This document shows, piece by piece, positions 18,207 through 26,884 of a DNA stretch of 64,000 nt. Source of the DNA: Natronococcus occultus SP4 (GTDB lineage Archaea > Halobacteriota > Halobacteria > Halobacteriales > Natrialbaceae); NCBI RefSeq assembly GCF_000328685.1, contig NC_019974.1:1-64000 (forward strand), written 5' to 3'. The position numbers were made by a program, and so were the translations under genes. The notes beneath the pieces are model-generated. The model was not told where the DNA came from. It worked only from the letters and a program-made list of their open reading frames with translations, and made no database searches. Each line of letters starts with the position of its first letter. Position 1 is the first letter of the stretch.

Positions 18207-19193
18207 TCAGTCGTCGTCGCCGTCCTCGTCCGGGAAGATGCTCTCGGGCAGGTACGCCGAGACGACCCAGTTCGGGGCGTCGACGACCTCGTTGATTTTC
18301 AGGTCGACCGCGGCCGAACAGAGGATGTACGCCTCCCCGCGGGTGAGCCCCCGCTCCTCGTGGAGGTGATCGATCATGTGTCGCACCGCGAGCCGCGTCG
18401 CCTCCATCAGGTCGTCGGCGATCCCGGTCGTCCCGTACATCCGCTCGTCGCGCCCGGTCGGGGTGAACGGGCCGTCGGTCTCGAACTGGGGCTGTTCGAT
18501 CTCGGCGTCTTTTTTCAGGTCGAACCGGGCGGTGACGAACATCGGCGCCTCGATCCCCGTCACCGACACCTCGCCGTCACCCTGTGCGGCGTGACAGTCC
18601 CCGATCGAGAACAGGGCGTCCTCGACCTCGACGGGGAGATACACCGTCGAGCCCGCGGTCATGTGTTTGACGTCCATGTTGCCGCCGACGCGACGGGGCG
18701 GGAGCGTGTCGTGTTCGCCGTCCTCGGCGGGTGCGATCCCGATCGTCCCCGGGAACGGGTCCAGCGGTACCTCGATCCCGTTCACGAAGTGGCCCACGTC
18801 GTCCTCGAGGTCCCAGACGTGAACCCCGGCCTCGGGGAAGTCCTCGGGGAGCAGGCCGAGCCCCATCTCGCCGGGGAGGAAGCCGGTGTACCCCCACCCT
18901 TTGTGCTGGAGGCTGAGTAACTCGACGACGAGGACGTCGCCCGGTTCGGCACCCTCGACGGCGACGGGGCCGGTCAGCGGGTGGACCGGGTCGAAGCTGA
19001 CGTCCGCGAACTCGTCGGGGCTACACTCGATCGTCACCTGGCCGTCGACGGCGTCCCGACACTCGAATCGGACGACGTCGCCCGGCTCGACGGTGACCGC
19101 GGGCTCTAAGCTGTTGTCCCAGACGTGGTGGACGTTGTGGTCGGCGTCACTGAGCGTGTAGTCGACGCGGTGGCCGTGGTGTTGTTTCGCCAT
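18207..19193 (-). CDS. acetamidase/formamidase family protein
   Basis: 328-residue FmdA/AmdA-type enzyme that hydrolyses small amides to acid plus ammonia. It contains HVWDNSLEPAVTVEPGDVVRFECRD, the LTGPVAVEGAEPGDVLVVE block, GNMDVKHMTAGSTVYLPV and FSIGDCHAAQGDGEVS. The last holds the GDCHA/GDxHxxQGDGE motif with metal or catalytic residues of the family. Length fits short archaeal members. A TTTATTTA element about 30 bases upstream of the ATG on the minus strand suggests a leaderless transcript. No amide transporter is adjacent; the actual substrate is unknown. Confidence 0.9.
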   Translation of the reverse strand: MAKQHHGHRVDYTLSDADHNVHHVWDNSLEPAVTVEPGDVVRFECRDAVDGQVTIECSPDEFADVSFDPVHPLTGPVAVEGAEPGDVLVVELLSLQHKGWGYTGFLPGEMGLGLLPEDFPEAGVHVWDLEDDVGHFVNGIEVPLDPFPGTIGIAPAEDGEHDTLPPRRVGGNMDVKHMTAGSTVYLPVEVEDALFSIGDCHAAQGDGEVSVTGIEAPMFVTARFDLKKDAEIEQPQFETDGPFTPTGRDERMYGTTGIADDLMEATRLAVRHMIDHLHEERGLTRGEAYILCSAAVDLKINEVVDAPNWVVSAYLPESIFPDEDGDDD

Positions 19194-19554
19194 CTCATCT
19201 CACGGTAGAACGGTCCGGTAAATAAACGAGACGCTACCGGGGGTATAATAGAACTATTCTCATGGGCTTATTTCATCTCTATTTCTGTGAACCAGCCGCT
19301 ACATAGGAACGCGTATGGAACGGAGCGGGTCGGAGAAGCGTACGCCGAGCGAAGCGAGGCGTTTCACCGACGGCGAGCCCGACGGGCGAGCCGTCGGCCT
19401 TTTTTCATCGAAGTTTTTTGCCGGGGGTTGAGGCTGGTGTCGCAGACGCCAGCCGATGCCCTCGGTAAAAAAGTTCGCTGTACGTACCGTTCGTCGGGTA
19501 GCCAAAGATGGGTATGCGAACCGTTCTATGATACCCCTGAGACGTTATCGGGAG
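19194..19554. other. gene-poor gap with structured DNA
   Basis: No open frame here has a protein-like composition; a 68-codon minus-strand frame (19299-19505) translates to a low-complexity, Arg/Pro-rich peptide and is not called. The gap contains the acetamidase promoter at its left end and three successive stem-loops between 19342 and 19477. The right part (19478-19554) shows nothing I can name. Confidence 0.6.
19342..19477. ncRNA. candidate structured RNA or MITE-like palindrome array
   Basis: Three stem-loops follow one another. First, ACGCC/GGCGT arms at 19342-19346 and 19358-19362. Second, CCGACGGC (19367-19374) with GCCGTCGG (19390-19397), whose loop contains a nested GCCCG/CGGGC pair and which is followed by six T (19400-19405), the form of a terminator. 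Third, a 69-base imperfect inverted repeat (19409-19477) with about 33-base arms that both carry T6/A6 runs, CCG tracts and GGCTGG/CCAGCC. Strand and function are unknown; an RNA, a terminator plus a mobile palindrome, or a dispersed repeat are all possible. Confidence 0.45.
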
Positions 19555-20859
19555 TTACTTCGCGAGCCCGCAGTAGTCGATCGCCGACGTCGCGAGCGTC
19601 TGGGCGGTCTCGACCAGCGACGTGAGGGTGGTGTACTCGTCGACGCCGTGGAGGTTCGGCCCGTAGGGACCCGCCGTGACGACCGGGACGTCGTAGTAGC
19701 GCTGATAGAACCGCTCGTCGAGCGCGGCGTTCCCGCCGACGAAGGTTCCCGACTCGCCGGTGATCGACTCGGCGTTGTTCTTGACGATCTCGACGATCTC
19801 GGCGTCCCGGGGAACCTCGTGAGGTGCCGCGTTCCAGCCCGTCCACTCCACCGTCGGCGGGTTCTCGGACAGCCACTCGTCCCCGTCGGCGACGTCGGCG
19901 ATCGCTCCCTCGATCGCCTCGCGAACCTCGGCACGGGTCTCTCCGGGCGGCCACCCCACGCGTCCCTTCAGGGTCACCTCTGCGGGCACCGAGGCGGGCC
20001 AATCTCCGCCCTCGACGACGCCCAGATTGATGTTCGTCACGTGGCCCTCGAGGTCGGGATCGGCGCCGTAGGCGGGCGGGAAGTCGATGGCCGCCTGCCG
20101 CTCGTCGTTTAGCTCCTCGAGGGCCTTCCGAACGAGGCAGGCTTTGTCGAAGGCGCTGACGCCCTGGTGACCCCAGGCGGCGTGGGCCTTCTTCCCTGGT
20201 ACGGTGACGTCGAAGAACATCACCCCAGCGCTGGCGATGCCGACGTTCGGCAGGCCGAACGGCTCCGGGACGATCGCCGCATCGGGAACGTACCCCCGCT
20301 CGAGGACGGAGAGGAGGCCGCCAACCCCGCCCGCCTCCTCCTCGATCGTGCTCTGAACGTAGAGGTCGCCGGCGAGTTCGACGTCCTCGTCTTGCAGGGC
20401 GTCGACGGCGACGAGCATCGCGGCGAGCCCGCCCTTCATATCGGAGACGCCGCGGCCGTAGAGCTCGTCACCCTCGCGGCGCAACGTCCAGGGGTCGGAC
20501 TCCCAGGCCGATTCGGGGTCGGCGGGAACGACGTCGACGTGCCCGGAGAGCGCGAGCGTGGGTCCGTCGCCGGTTCCCGAGAGAGTCGCTACCGCGTTCT
20601 CCCGCCCCTCGTAGCCGTGCTCCTCGTACGAGGACGTCCGGAAGAAACCGGGGTGGTCGGCAAGCGCCTCGGCGCGTGGCTCCCAGGTATCGACCTCGAG
20701 GCCGAGGTCGTCGAACGCCTCGCAGATCACCGCCTGTCCCCGCGGTTCGTGTCCCGTCACCGACTTCGCCGCGACGAGATCCTCGAGCAGCGCCAGCAGC
20801 TCGTCTGCCCGGTCTGCGATCGCGTCCTCGACTCGCTTCGTCGCCGTTCGTTCGTCCAT
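19555..20859 (-). CDS. M20 family metallopeptidase (ArgE/DapE type)
   Basis: 434 residues from ATG at 20859 (MDERTATKRVEDA). A two-zinc amidohydrolase that removes acyl or peptidyl groups from amino acids. Metal-site motifs are SGHVDVVPA (His and Asp), YGRGVSDMKGG (bridging Asp), IEEEAGG (Glu pair), AAIVPEP, and a C-terminal HGVDEY where the last metal His lies. The dimerisation domain sits between. The frame extends 26 codons upstream, but a TATATGT element about 25 bases upstream of 20859 on the minus strand supports the internal start. It is divergent from the tricarboxylate-type transporter. Exact substrate (N-acetylornithine, succinyl-DAP, acetyl amino acid, dipeptide) is not determined. 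Confidence 0.9.
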   Translation of the reverse strand: MDERTATKRVEDAIADRADELLALLEDLVAAKSVTGHEPRGQAVICEAFDDLGLEVDTWEPRAEALADHPGFFRTSSYEEHGYEGRENAVATLSGTGDGPTLALSGHVDVVPADPESAWESDPWTLRREGDELYGRGVSDMKGGLAAMLVAVDALQDEDVELAGDLYVQSTIEEEAGGVGGLLSVLERGYVPDAAIVPEPFGLPNVGIASAGVMFFDVTVPGKKAHAAWGHQGVSAFDKACLVRKALEELNDERQAAIDFPPAYGADPDLEGHVTNINLGVVEGGDWPASVPAEVTLKGRVGWPPGETRAEVREAIEGAIADVADGDEWLSENPPTVEWTGWNAAPHEVPRDAEIVEIVKNNAESITGESGTFVGGNAALDERFYQRYYDVPVVTAGPYGPNLHGVDEYTTLTSLVETAQTLATSAIDYCGLAK

Positions 20860-21024
20860 GCGAGACGGTCGGCGGGACGAACGATATATGTACGGGCGAC
20901 TCGGCTGGCACTGGTGAAAGCAATATATTACTACCATGATATATAAGCCGGAACATGGGCTTCCTACTTGCCTCTCTGTCGCATAGCTTTCTCAACACGT
21001 CCTCGACCGGCCTTCGAGAGATTC

Positions 21025-21045
21025 GAAACTACTATATACTTCTGA
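21025..21045 (+). promoter_or_regulatory. TATA box for the tctC-type gene
   Basis: ACTACTATATACTT lies 25-35 bases upstream of the ATG at 21064, the distance expected of an archaeal TATA box when transcription starts at or very near the start codon. No Shine-Dalgarno sequence is evident. Confidence 0.55.
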
Positions 21046-21063
21046 TTCATGCTCTTCGTTATC

Positions 21064-22107
21064 ATGGACCGCCGAACGTTCGTCCAGACAACGGGTGCAG
21101 TTGGGGCTGTGGGATTGACCGGATTAGCTGGATGTCTCGGTGACGAGGGCAACGGGGACGACGACTTCCCGTCAGAGTCGCTCACCTGGATGATTCCGTG
21201 GGGAGAGGGCGGCGGAACCGACACGTACGCCCGCCAGATGGCACCGCTGATGGAGGACCCGCTCGATCAGTCGATCGAGATCGACAACCGGGAGGGAGCC
21301 GGCAGCATGCTCGGAAGCGAGTGGCTCGTTGATCAGGATCCGGACGGCTACACGTTCGGGACCGTCAACCCGCCAGGCTGGTCGTTCACCTGGCGAGCCC
21401 AGGATGTCGACGGCTGGCACCCCGACGATCTCGAACCGATCGCCCACTCGGGGGTGTTCGGCTACACGATCATCATCAACGACAGCTACGACATCGAGAC
21501 GTACGGCGAACTCCGGGACGCCTACGCAGACGACGAGATCAGCGGCTTCGCGTACCAGGGAGCCGGTAGCGACAGCCACCTGGTGACGCTGTTGCTCCAG
21601 AACGAGTACGACCTCAACGCCGACAACATCGTCCCCTACGACGGCGGTGGGCCGGTGCAGGAAGCGGTCCTGAGCGACGAGGTCCCGGCCGGGATCGCGA
21701 CGAACACGTCCGCGATCTCCGCCGTCGAGTCCGGCGAGGCACGCGCCATCGTCAACCTGATGGACATCGATCTCACGGACACGTTCCCGGATATCGATCC
21801 GATCACGGAGTACGGCGACAGCCTGGCCTGGATCACGGAGTTCTACCAGGTGCAGGTCGCGCCGCCGGACACTCCCGAGGAGGAACGCGAAATTCTCATG
21901 GAGGCGGTCCAGGAGGCGACCGAGCACGAGGACACCCAGGAGTGGGAGGAAGAGACCGGAAACATCGTCGAGTTCGGTGACATGGACGACGCGGCGGACC
22001 AGTACGTCGGCAGCGTCGACGAGATCGAATCGCAGGTCGACGACACGATCGGTGGCTTCGACGAGTTCCAGCAGCAGGTCGAGGAGGCGGAAGACGAGGA
22101 AGAGTAG
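21064..22107 (+). CDS. tripartite tricarboxylate transporter substrate-binding protein (TctC family)
   Basis: Extracytoplasmic binding lipoprotein of 347 residues. The N terminus MDRRTFVQTTGAVGAVGLTGLAGCLG has a twin-Arg motif, a hydrophobic core and a lipobox LAGC, so export through Tat with a lipid anchor is expected. The mature part has the family's IPWGEGGGTDTYAR opening, IDNREGAGSMLGSEWL, GYTFG and FAYQGAGSDSHLVTLLLQ. It ends in a Glu-rich tail (EEAEDEEE). The ATG at 21064 matches the TATA box; an upstream in-frame GTG/TTG is not needed. It is the first gene of a binding-protein, small permease, large permease set, with 193 bases before the next gene. The ligand is unknown; di- or tricarboxylates are typical. 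Confidence 0.92.
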   Translation: MDRRTFVQTTGAVGAVGLTGLAGCLGDEGNGDDDFPSESLTWMIPWGEGGGTDTYARQMAPLMEDPLDQSIEIDNREGAGSMLGSEWLVDQDPDGYTFGTVNPPGWSFTWRAQDVDGWHPDDLEPIAHSGVFGYTIIINDSYDIETYGELRDAYADDEISGFAYQGAGSDSHLVTLLLQNEYDLNADNIVPYDGGGPVQEAVLSDEVPAGIATNTSAISAVESGEARAIVNLMDIDLTDTFPDIDPITEYGDSLAWITEFYQVQVAPPDTPEEEREILMEAVQEATEHEDTQEWEEETGNIVEFGDMDDAADQYVGSVDEIESQVDDTIGGFDEFQQQVEEAEDEEE

Positions 22108-22300
22108 TCGGCGCCGAACCGGAACGACGAAGCGGTTCCCGAATCGAGACGCAGACTACGTTGCTTTCGACGCTAGCAAAAAGAGAGATGTCACGGAACG
22201 AATCTACTGTTATCGACGCTGCTCGCGGTTCCCGCGGCCGCCGTCGTACCGGAACCGGTGCCGACCGAGACGCGACCCACGCCGTTAGACGGGATCAGCC

Positions 22301-23179
22301 ATGGAACAGGACGACACCGTAGGCTCGGTCGCGGACCGCGTTCGGAACCCACTCGAGACGGTGCTCGGCGAGCGGCCGACGATGGAACACGTCCTGTTGC
22401 TGTTGTTCCTCGTCGTCGGCGTCTACATGTATCAGGGCGCCTCTGAGTTCGCGCCGGACGCCCAGACGTTTCCCCGGCTCATGGCCGGCGGAACGGCCGT
22501 CCTGGCCTTCCTCCTGCTCGCCCGGAACTATCTGACCGTCGTCGGCCCGCTGGTCGGCGCCGGTCTCGGCGCGTACCTCGTGTACGACGGTGCCACCGCG
22601 TTTCTCGCCGACGACGGCGGGCTCGCGTCGCTCGTCGCGGGCGGTGTGCTCCTGGTCGTGGTCATCGGGTTCCGCGAGCGGTTCGGCGAGGCCCTCGAGT
22701 CTTTCGTCGCCGAACCGATGCAGGTGATGGGCGACGCCGACGCGACGGAGACGCCGGACGAGGACGTCGAGGAACCCGCAACCGTCGACGCCGACGAAGC
22801 GACCGCCGCCGATGCGCCGTCGAGCGACGCGGAGAGCGACTCGGCCGGGATGTACACCTACGAGATCGACGACCCGAAGGGTCCGGTCGTCACCGGAGTG
22901 CTCTGTATCGGCTACATGCTGCTGACGTTTACGATCGGGATGCTGTACGCGACCCCGATCTTCGTCGCCGCATGGGCGCTCTGGGCCCGGATGGACGTCC
23001 TCAGAGCCGTTGCGCTCACCGTGCTCGGCTTCGCCAGCGCCTACCTCTTCTATGCCCTGATCCAGGACGACATCGCCGAGGGGTGGCTCACCGGGTGGGA
23101 GCTCCCGGCACCGGACGACCTGCTCGGACTGTGGATCCACGCCGGTGACCTGCTCCAGTGGGGCGTGGTGCTTGCATGA
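22301..23179 (+). CDS. tripartite tricarboxylate transporter small permease (TctB family)
   Basis: 292-residue membrane protein with about five hydrophobic stretches: MEHVLLLLFLVVGVYMY, the Gly-rich LMAGGTAVLAFLLLA, VGPLVGAGLGAYLVY, then after a long acidic Asp/Glu/Ala loop (about 145-185) GVLCIGYMLLTFTIGMLYATPIFVAAWALWA and LGFASAYLFYALI. The acidic loop separates two halves and is longer than usual. The stop overlaps the start of the large permease gene as ATGA, a sign of translational coupling. Part of the tct-like set. Confidence 0.85.
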   Translation: MEQDDTVGSVADRVRNPLETVLGERPTMEHVLLLLFLVVGVYMYQGASEFAPDAQTFPRLMAGGTAVLAFLLLARNYLTVVGPLVGAGLGAYLVYDGATAFLADDGGLASLVAGGVLLVVVIGFRERFGEALESFVAEPMQVMGDADATETPDEDVEEPATVDADEATAADAPSSDAESDSAGMYTYEIDDPKGPVVTGVLCIGYMLLTFTIGMLYATPIFVAAWALWARMDVLRAVALTVLGFASAYLFYALIQDDIAEGWLTGWELPAPDDLLGLWIHAGDLLQWGVVLA

Positions 23180-24687
23180 CCGTCGAATCCTTCGTCGGCG
23201 CGGTCGAAGCGCTGTTGACCCTCGAGACGATGCTCTGGCTGCTTGCCGGCGTCCTCATCGGGATCGTCGTCGGCGGGCTCCCCGGGCTCGGACCGCCGCT
23301 GGGGATGGCGATCATCCTGCCGCTGACCCTGCCGCTCGACCCCGCCAACGCGATCATCCTGCTGGTCGGAGTCTACAGCGGCTCGATGTACGGCGGCTCG
23401 ATCGCCGCGATCCTGATCAACACGCCGGGGGTGTCCTCTTCGGCGGCGACGATGTTCGACGGCTATCCGATGTCACAGCAAGGGCGGGCGGCGACGGCGC
23501 TGGCTATCTCCGCGACTGCCTCCGCGCTCGCCGGCCTCCTGACGATCACAGTGTTGATCCTGTTCTCGCCGGCGCTGATCGAGATGGTACTTGCGGTCGG
23601 GACGCCGGAGCGGTTCCTCGTGGCGATCCTCGGGCTGGCGATGATCACCGTCGTCACGCGAGGATCATTCGCGAAGGGGATCCTCGCGGGCGTGGCCGGA
23701 CTGCTGGTCACGACCGTCGGGATCGCGCCGATGTCGCTCGACCAGCGCTACAGCGAGACGATGTATCTCTACGACGGCATCGACTTCGTCGCCGTCCTGA
23801 TCGGGCTGTTCGCGATCGCGGAGATGATGAAACTCGCCGGCCAGGAAGGGGGCATCGCCAAGGGCGAGGTCACGATCGACAGAGCCGGCATCACCGAGGG
23901 GATCACCTCGACGATCAACCACCCGATCACGGTGTTCAAGTCCGCGAATATCGGAATGATCGTCGGCGCGATCCCCGGCGCTGGTGCGACGGTGTCGAAC
24001 TTCGTCGCCTACTCCGAGGCAGTCCGATCATCGAGCGATCCCGACTCCTTCGGCTCGGGCAACGAGATCGGCGTCATCGCCTCCGAGGCCTCGAACAACG
24101 GCACCGTCGCGGGGTCGCTCGTCCCCGCGATCTCCTTCGGTATTCCGGGGAGCTCCTCGACGGCCGTCCTCATCGGCGGACTGTTGATGCACGACCTCCG
24201 ACCGGGGCCAAGCATGTTTGATCCCAGCGGCGAGCTGACGCTCACGTACACGATGTTGCTGGCGCTTTTGGTCGGCAACGTCGTTATTCTGCTGTTCGGG
24301 CTGTCGATGGTGACTCGGCTCGGGTACCTGACGAAGATCGACACGGACTACATCATCCCGATGGTTGTCGTCCTCTCCTTTTTGGGTACCTACGCGCTGC
24401 GGATCAACCCGATTGACATCCTCACCGTGATCGTCTTCGGCGTGATCGGCTTCTACATGGTGCGGTACAACTACTCGGTGATCGCGTTCGTCCTCGGGGT
24501 GGTGCTGGGCGATATCGCCGAGGAGAACCTCTACACTGCGCTCCAGCTGTCGGACGGCTCCTATATGATCTTCATCAACCCGTTCGAGTACGGCCGCTGG
24601 CTCTCCCTTATCCTCTCGATCCTGATCGTCGCGTTGGTCTTCGGGCCGTTCGTCAAGCGCTGGTGGGAGAACAGGCAGTCTGCCTGA
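23176..24687 (+). CDS. tripartite tricarboxylate transporter large permease (TctA family)
   Basis: 503-residue polytopic permease that moves solute delivered by the binding protein with an ion gradient. It contains the TctA hallmark G-L-P-G-L-G near residue 32, LVGVYSGSMYGGSIAAILINTPG, and in the second half IPGAGATVSNFVAYSEA and SFGIPGSSSTAVLIGGL. The ATG at 23176 overlaps the preceding gene by four bases. About 12 membrane segments are apparent. The C terminus has a short charged end. Immediately downstream, 62 bases on, is an M20 peptidase, and another lies divergently upstream of the set; the imported solute could therefore be an N-acyl amino acid or small peptide, but this is inference. 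Confidence 0.95.
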   Translation: MTVESFVGAVEALLTLETMLWLLAGVLIGIVVGGLPGLGPPLGMAIILPLTLPLDPANAIILLVGVYSGSMYGGSIAAILINTPGVSSSAATMFDGYPMSQQGRAATALAISATASALAGLLTITVLILFSPALIEMVLAVGTPERFLVAILGLAMITVVTRGSFAKGILAGVAGLLVTTVGIAPMSLDQRYSETMYLYDGIDFVAVLIGLFAIAEMMKLAGQEGGIAKGEVTIDRAGITEGITSTINHPITVFKSANIGMIVGAIPGAGATVSNFVAYSEAVRSSSDPDSFGSGNEIGVIASEASNNGTVAGSLVPAISFGIPGSSSTAVLIGGLLMHDLRPGPSMFDPSGELTLTYTMLLALLVGNVVILLFGLSMVTRLGYLTKIDTDYIIPMVVVLSFLGTYALRINPIDILTVIVFGVIGFYMVRYNYSVIAFVLGVVLGDIAEENLYTALQLSDGSYMIFINPFEYGRWLSLILSILIVALVFGPFVKRWWENRQSA

Positions 24688-24749
24688 TCCCGCTTCCGGG
24701 CACCCCCGCGCCACGCGGTATTTTGTAGGTGTGAACCCTCGCCTCGTGC

Positions 24750-25988
24750 ATGGACTTCGCGACGGCGTGGGACGCCGACCTGCGATCGTTCGCCGACGAA
24801 CTCTGCCGGTTCGAGACGACGGCCGGAAACGAAGCTCCCGCCCAGGAGTGGCTCCACGAACGGCTCGCGGAGTGGGGGTTCGAGACCTACCGCTGGGAGG
24901 CCGACGCCGAGACGCTCGCCGCTCATCCATCCTTCCCGAGCGATCCCGCCGAGATCGAGACCGCCGACAGGCCAAGCGTCGCCGGCGTCCTCGAGTTCGG
25001 GGACCCCGACGCGGGGCGAACGCTCGTCCTGAACGGCCACGTCGACGTCGTGCCGGCGGGAAGCGGCTGGGAGGGCGACCCGTTCGAGCCCAGACGGGCT
25101 GACGGTCGGCTCACGGCCCGCGGCGCGGCCGACATGAAGTGTGGACTGGCAGCCTGTCTCTTCGCGGCCCGACAGCTCGAGGACGTCGACCCGAACGTCG
25201 ACGGGCGGATCGTCGTCGAGAGCGTCGCCGGCGAGGAGGAGGGCGGGATCGGCGCGGCCGCCGCGGCGCGTTCGAACCCCTACCCCTTCTCGCGGGACGC
25301 GGCAATCGTCGGCGAGCCGACCGACCGTCGGCCGGTGGTTGCGACCGAGGGAAGCCTCATGAAGCGGCTCCGGCTCGCGGGGCGATCGGCCCACGCGGCG
25401 ACGCGCTGGCGCGGCGAGTCGGTGCTGCCGGCGTTCGAACGGGTCCGGCAGGCACTCGAGGAGCTCGAGGCCGAACGGGCCGAACTGGTCTCCCACCCGC
25501 TGTACGAGGCGTTCCCGATCCCGTGGCCGATCTGTATCGGCCGCCTCGAGGCGGGCCGCTGGGCGTCGTCGGTCGCCGACGAACTCACCGCGGAGATCCG
25601 CGTCGGGGTCGCGCCGGGCGAGACCGTCGACGTGGTCGAACGAGAGGTCGATCGTCGGATCACCGAGGCCGTCGCCGAGACCGACGTCGACTGCGAGTGC
25701 GAGCGGTTCTCGATTCAGTTCGAGCCCGCCGAGATCGAGCCCGACGAACCGGTAGTCCGGGCGGTGCAGTCGGCGATGACGGCCCGCGGCCACGAGCGGA
25801 CCGATCCTCGGGGTGTGACCTACGGCGCCGACAGCCGCCACTACGTCGCGGCCGGGATTCCGACGGTGCTGTTCGGCCCCGGGAGCGTCGAACAGGCTCA
25901 CTTCCCCGAGGAGACGATCGCGTGGGATGACGTCCTCGAGGCCGGCGAGACGCTCGCCACGGCGGCCGAGGCGTATCTCGCGAACTGA
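24750..25988 (+). CDS. M20 family metallopeptidase
   Basis: 412-residue amidohydrolase, second of its family in this window. Motifs: LNGHVDVVPAGSGW, LTARGAADMKCGLAA, VAGEEEGGIG, AAIVGEPTDRRP, RSAHAATRWRGES of the lid domain, and YGADSRHYVAAGIPTVLFGPG near the C terminus. All four metal-site regions look intact, so activity is expected. It starts with ATG at 24750 and follows the TctA-type permease closely, consistent with an operon in which the import system feeds it. Substrate not known. Confidence 0.9.
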   Translation: MDFATAWDADLRSFADELCRFETTAGNEAPAQEWLHERLAEWGFETYRWEADAETLAAHPSFPSDPAEIETADRPSVAGVLEFGDPDAGRTLVLNGHVDVVPAGSGWEGDPFEPRRADGRLTARGAADMKCGLAACLFAARQLEDVDPNVDGRIVVESVAGEEEGGIGAAAAARSNPYPFSRDAAIVGEPTDRRPVVATEGSLMKRLRLAGRSAHAATRWRGESVLPAFERVRQALEELEAERAELVSHPLYEAFPIPWPICIGRLEAGRWASSVADELTAEIRVGVAPGETVDVVEREVDRRITEAVAETDVDCECERFSIQFEPAEIEPDEPVVRAVQSAMTARGHERTDPRGVTYGADSRHYVAAGIPTVLFGPGSVEQAHFPEETIAWDDVLEAGETLATAAEAYLAN

Positions 25989-26044
25989 CGCGTCCGTCCT
26001 CGGGAACCGAAACCGTCCTGGGCCGCGAACGCTATCCCTCGAGT

Positions 26045-26842
26045 ATGTCCACCGTCTCGAACGACGGCGTCTCGCTGTACTACCACCGCGAGGGCGAGAG
26101 CGAGGACGCGGGCGACCCCGTCGTCTTCGTCCCCGAGGCCGGCCTCGGGGGCTGGTCGTGGGGGTGGCAACACGCCGCGCTGACCGGGCCCTCCGAGACC
26201 GTCGTCTGGGATCTCCGGGGGACCGGTCGGTCCGACGCGCCGCCCGGCCCCTACGAGCTGGCGACGCTCGTCGCGGACCTCGAGGCAGTCCTCGCCGCCG
26301 TCGACGCCCGAAATGCTCACCTCGTCGGCGCGGGACTCGGCGGCGCGGTCGCCCTCGCCGCGGCCCGCGACTCGACGCGGGTCGCGACGCTGTCCGTGCT
26401 CGGCACTGCGGCTCGGGGTGAGGCGTTCGCCCTCGAGCCCCTGCTGGCCTCGCCCGACGACCGCGAGGCACTTCGGGACTCGCTCGAGGCGGGCCTCTCG
26501 GCCGACTTTCGTGAGGGGCAGCCCGACGTCCTCGAGGGGATCGTCGACTGGCGGGCCGACGGCGACGCCACCAGGGAAGGGTGGGAAGCGCAATTGGTTG
26601 CCCTCGAGGGGTTCGACGCCCGTGACTGGCTCGTCGAGGTGACCCAGCCCGCACGTGTCATCCACGGCACCGCCGACGAACTCGTCTCGCCCGAGGCGGG
26701 TCGCGAGCTGGCTGCCGGACTACCCCGCGGCGAGTTCGTCCCGCTCGAGGACGCGGGTCACCTCGTCGGGATCGAGCGCTCGCGGACGGTCAACGATCGG
26801 CTGCTGGGCTTTCTCGAGGATCGCTCGGACGGCGATCGGTGA
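26045..26842 (+). CDS. alpha/beta hydrolase fold protein lacking the nucleophile serine
   Basis: 265-residue alpha/beta hydrolase fold protein. VVFVPEAGLGGWSWGWQ and VVWDLRGTGRSDAP match the family's oxyanion region and D-x-R-G-x-G-x-S/T block. At the nucleophile elbow, however, it reads LVGAGLGG (93-100), with Gly97 where the Ser of G-x-S-x-G should be. The acid (HGTADELV) and histidine (DAGHLVGIE) positions are present. Catalysis by the classic triad is therefore unlikely; a binding or regulatory role, or a different mechanism, is possible. It precedes the AMP-ligase-like gene by 42 bases and was probably cotranscribed. The start ATG at 26045 is clear. Confidence 0.85.
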   Translation: MSTVSNDGVSLYYHREGESEDAGDPVVFVPEAGLGGWSWGWQHAALTGPSETVVWDLRGTGRSDAPPGPYELATLVADLEAVLAAVDARNAHLVGAGLGGAVALAAARDSTRVATLSVLGTAARGEAFALEPLLASPDDREALRDSLEAGLSADFREGQPDVLEGIVDWRADGDATREGWEAQLVALEGFDARDWLVEVTQPARVIHGTADELVSPEAGRELAAGLPRGEFVPLEDAGHLVGIERSRTVNDRLLGFLEDRSDGDR

Positions 26843-26884
26843 CGGCCGAGCGGAGGCTTGCGCTTGTCTCCCCGTGCTACTACG

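Noticed and set aside
19299-19505. Minus-strand frame of 68 codons in the structured gap
   Set aside because: It reads through the stem-loops, is Arg/Pro/Ser-rich, and has no start or promoter support; the frame is better explained by the repeats.
19260-19520. RNase P RNA or SRP RNA in the structured gap
   Set aside because: The stem-loops are too short and simple, the expected conserved sequences of either RNA were not seen, and the segment is smaller than either archaeal RNA.
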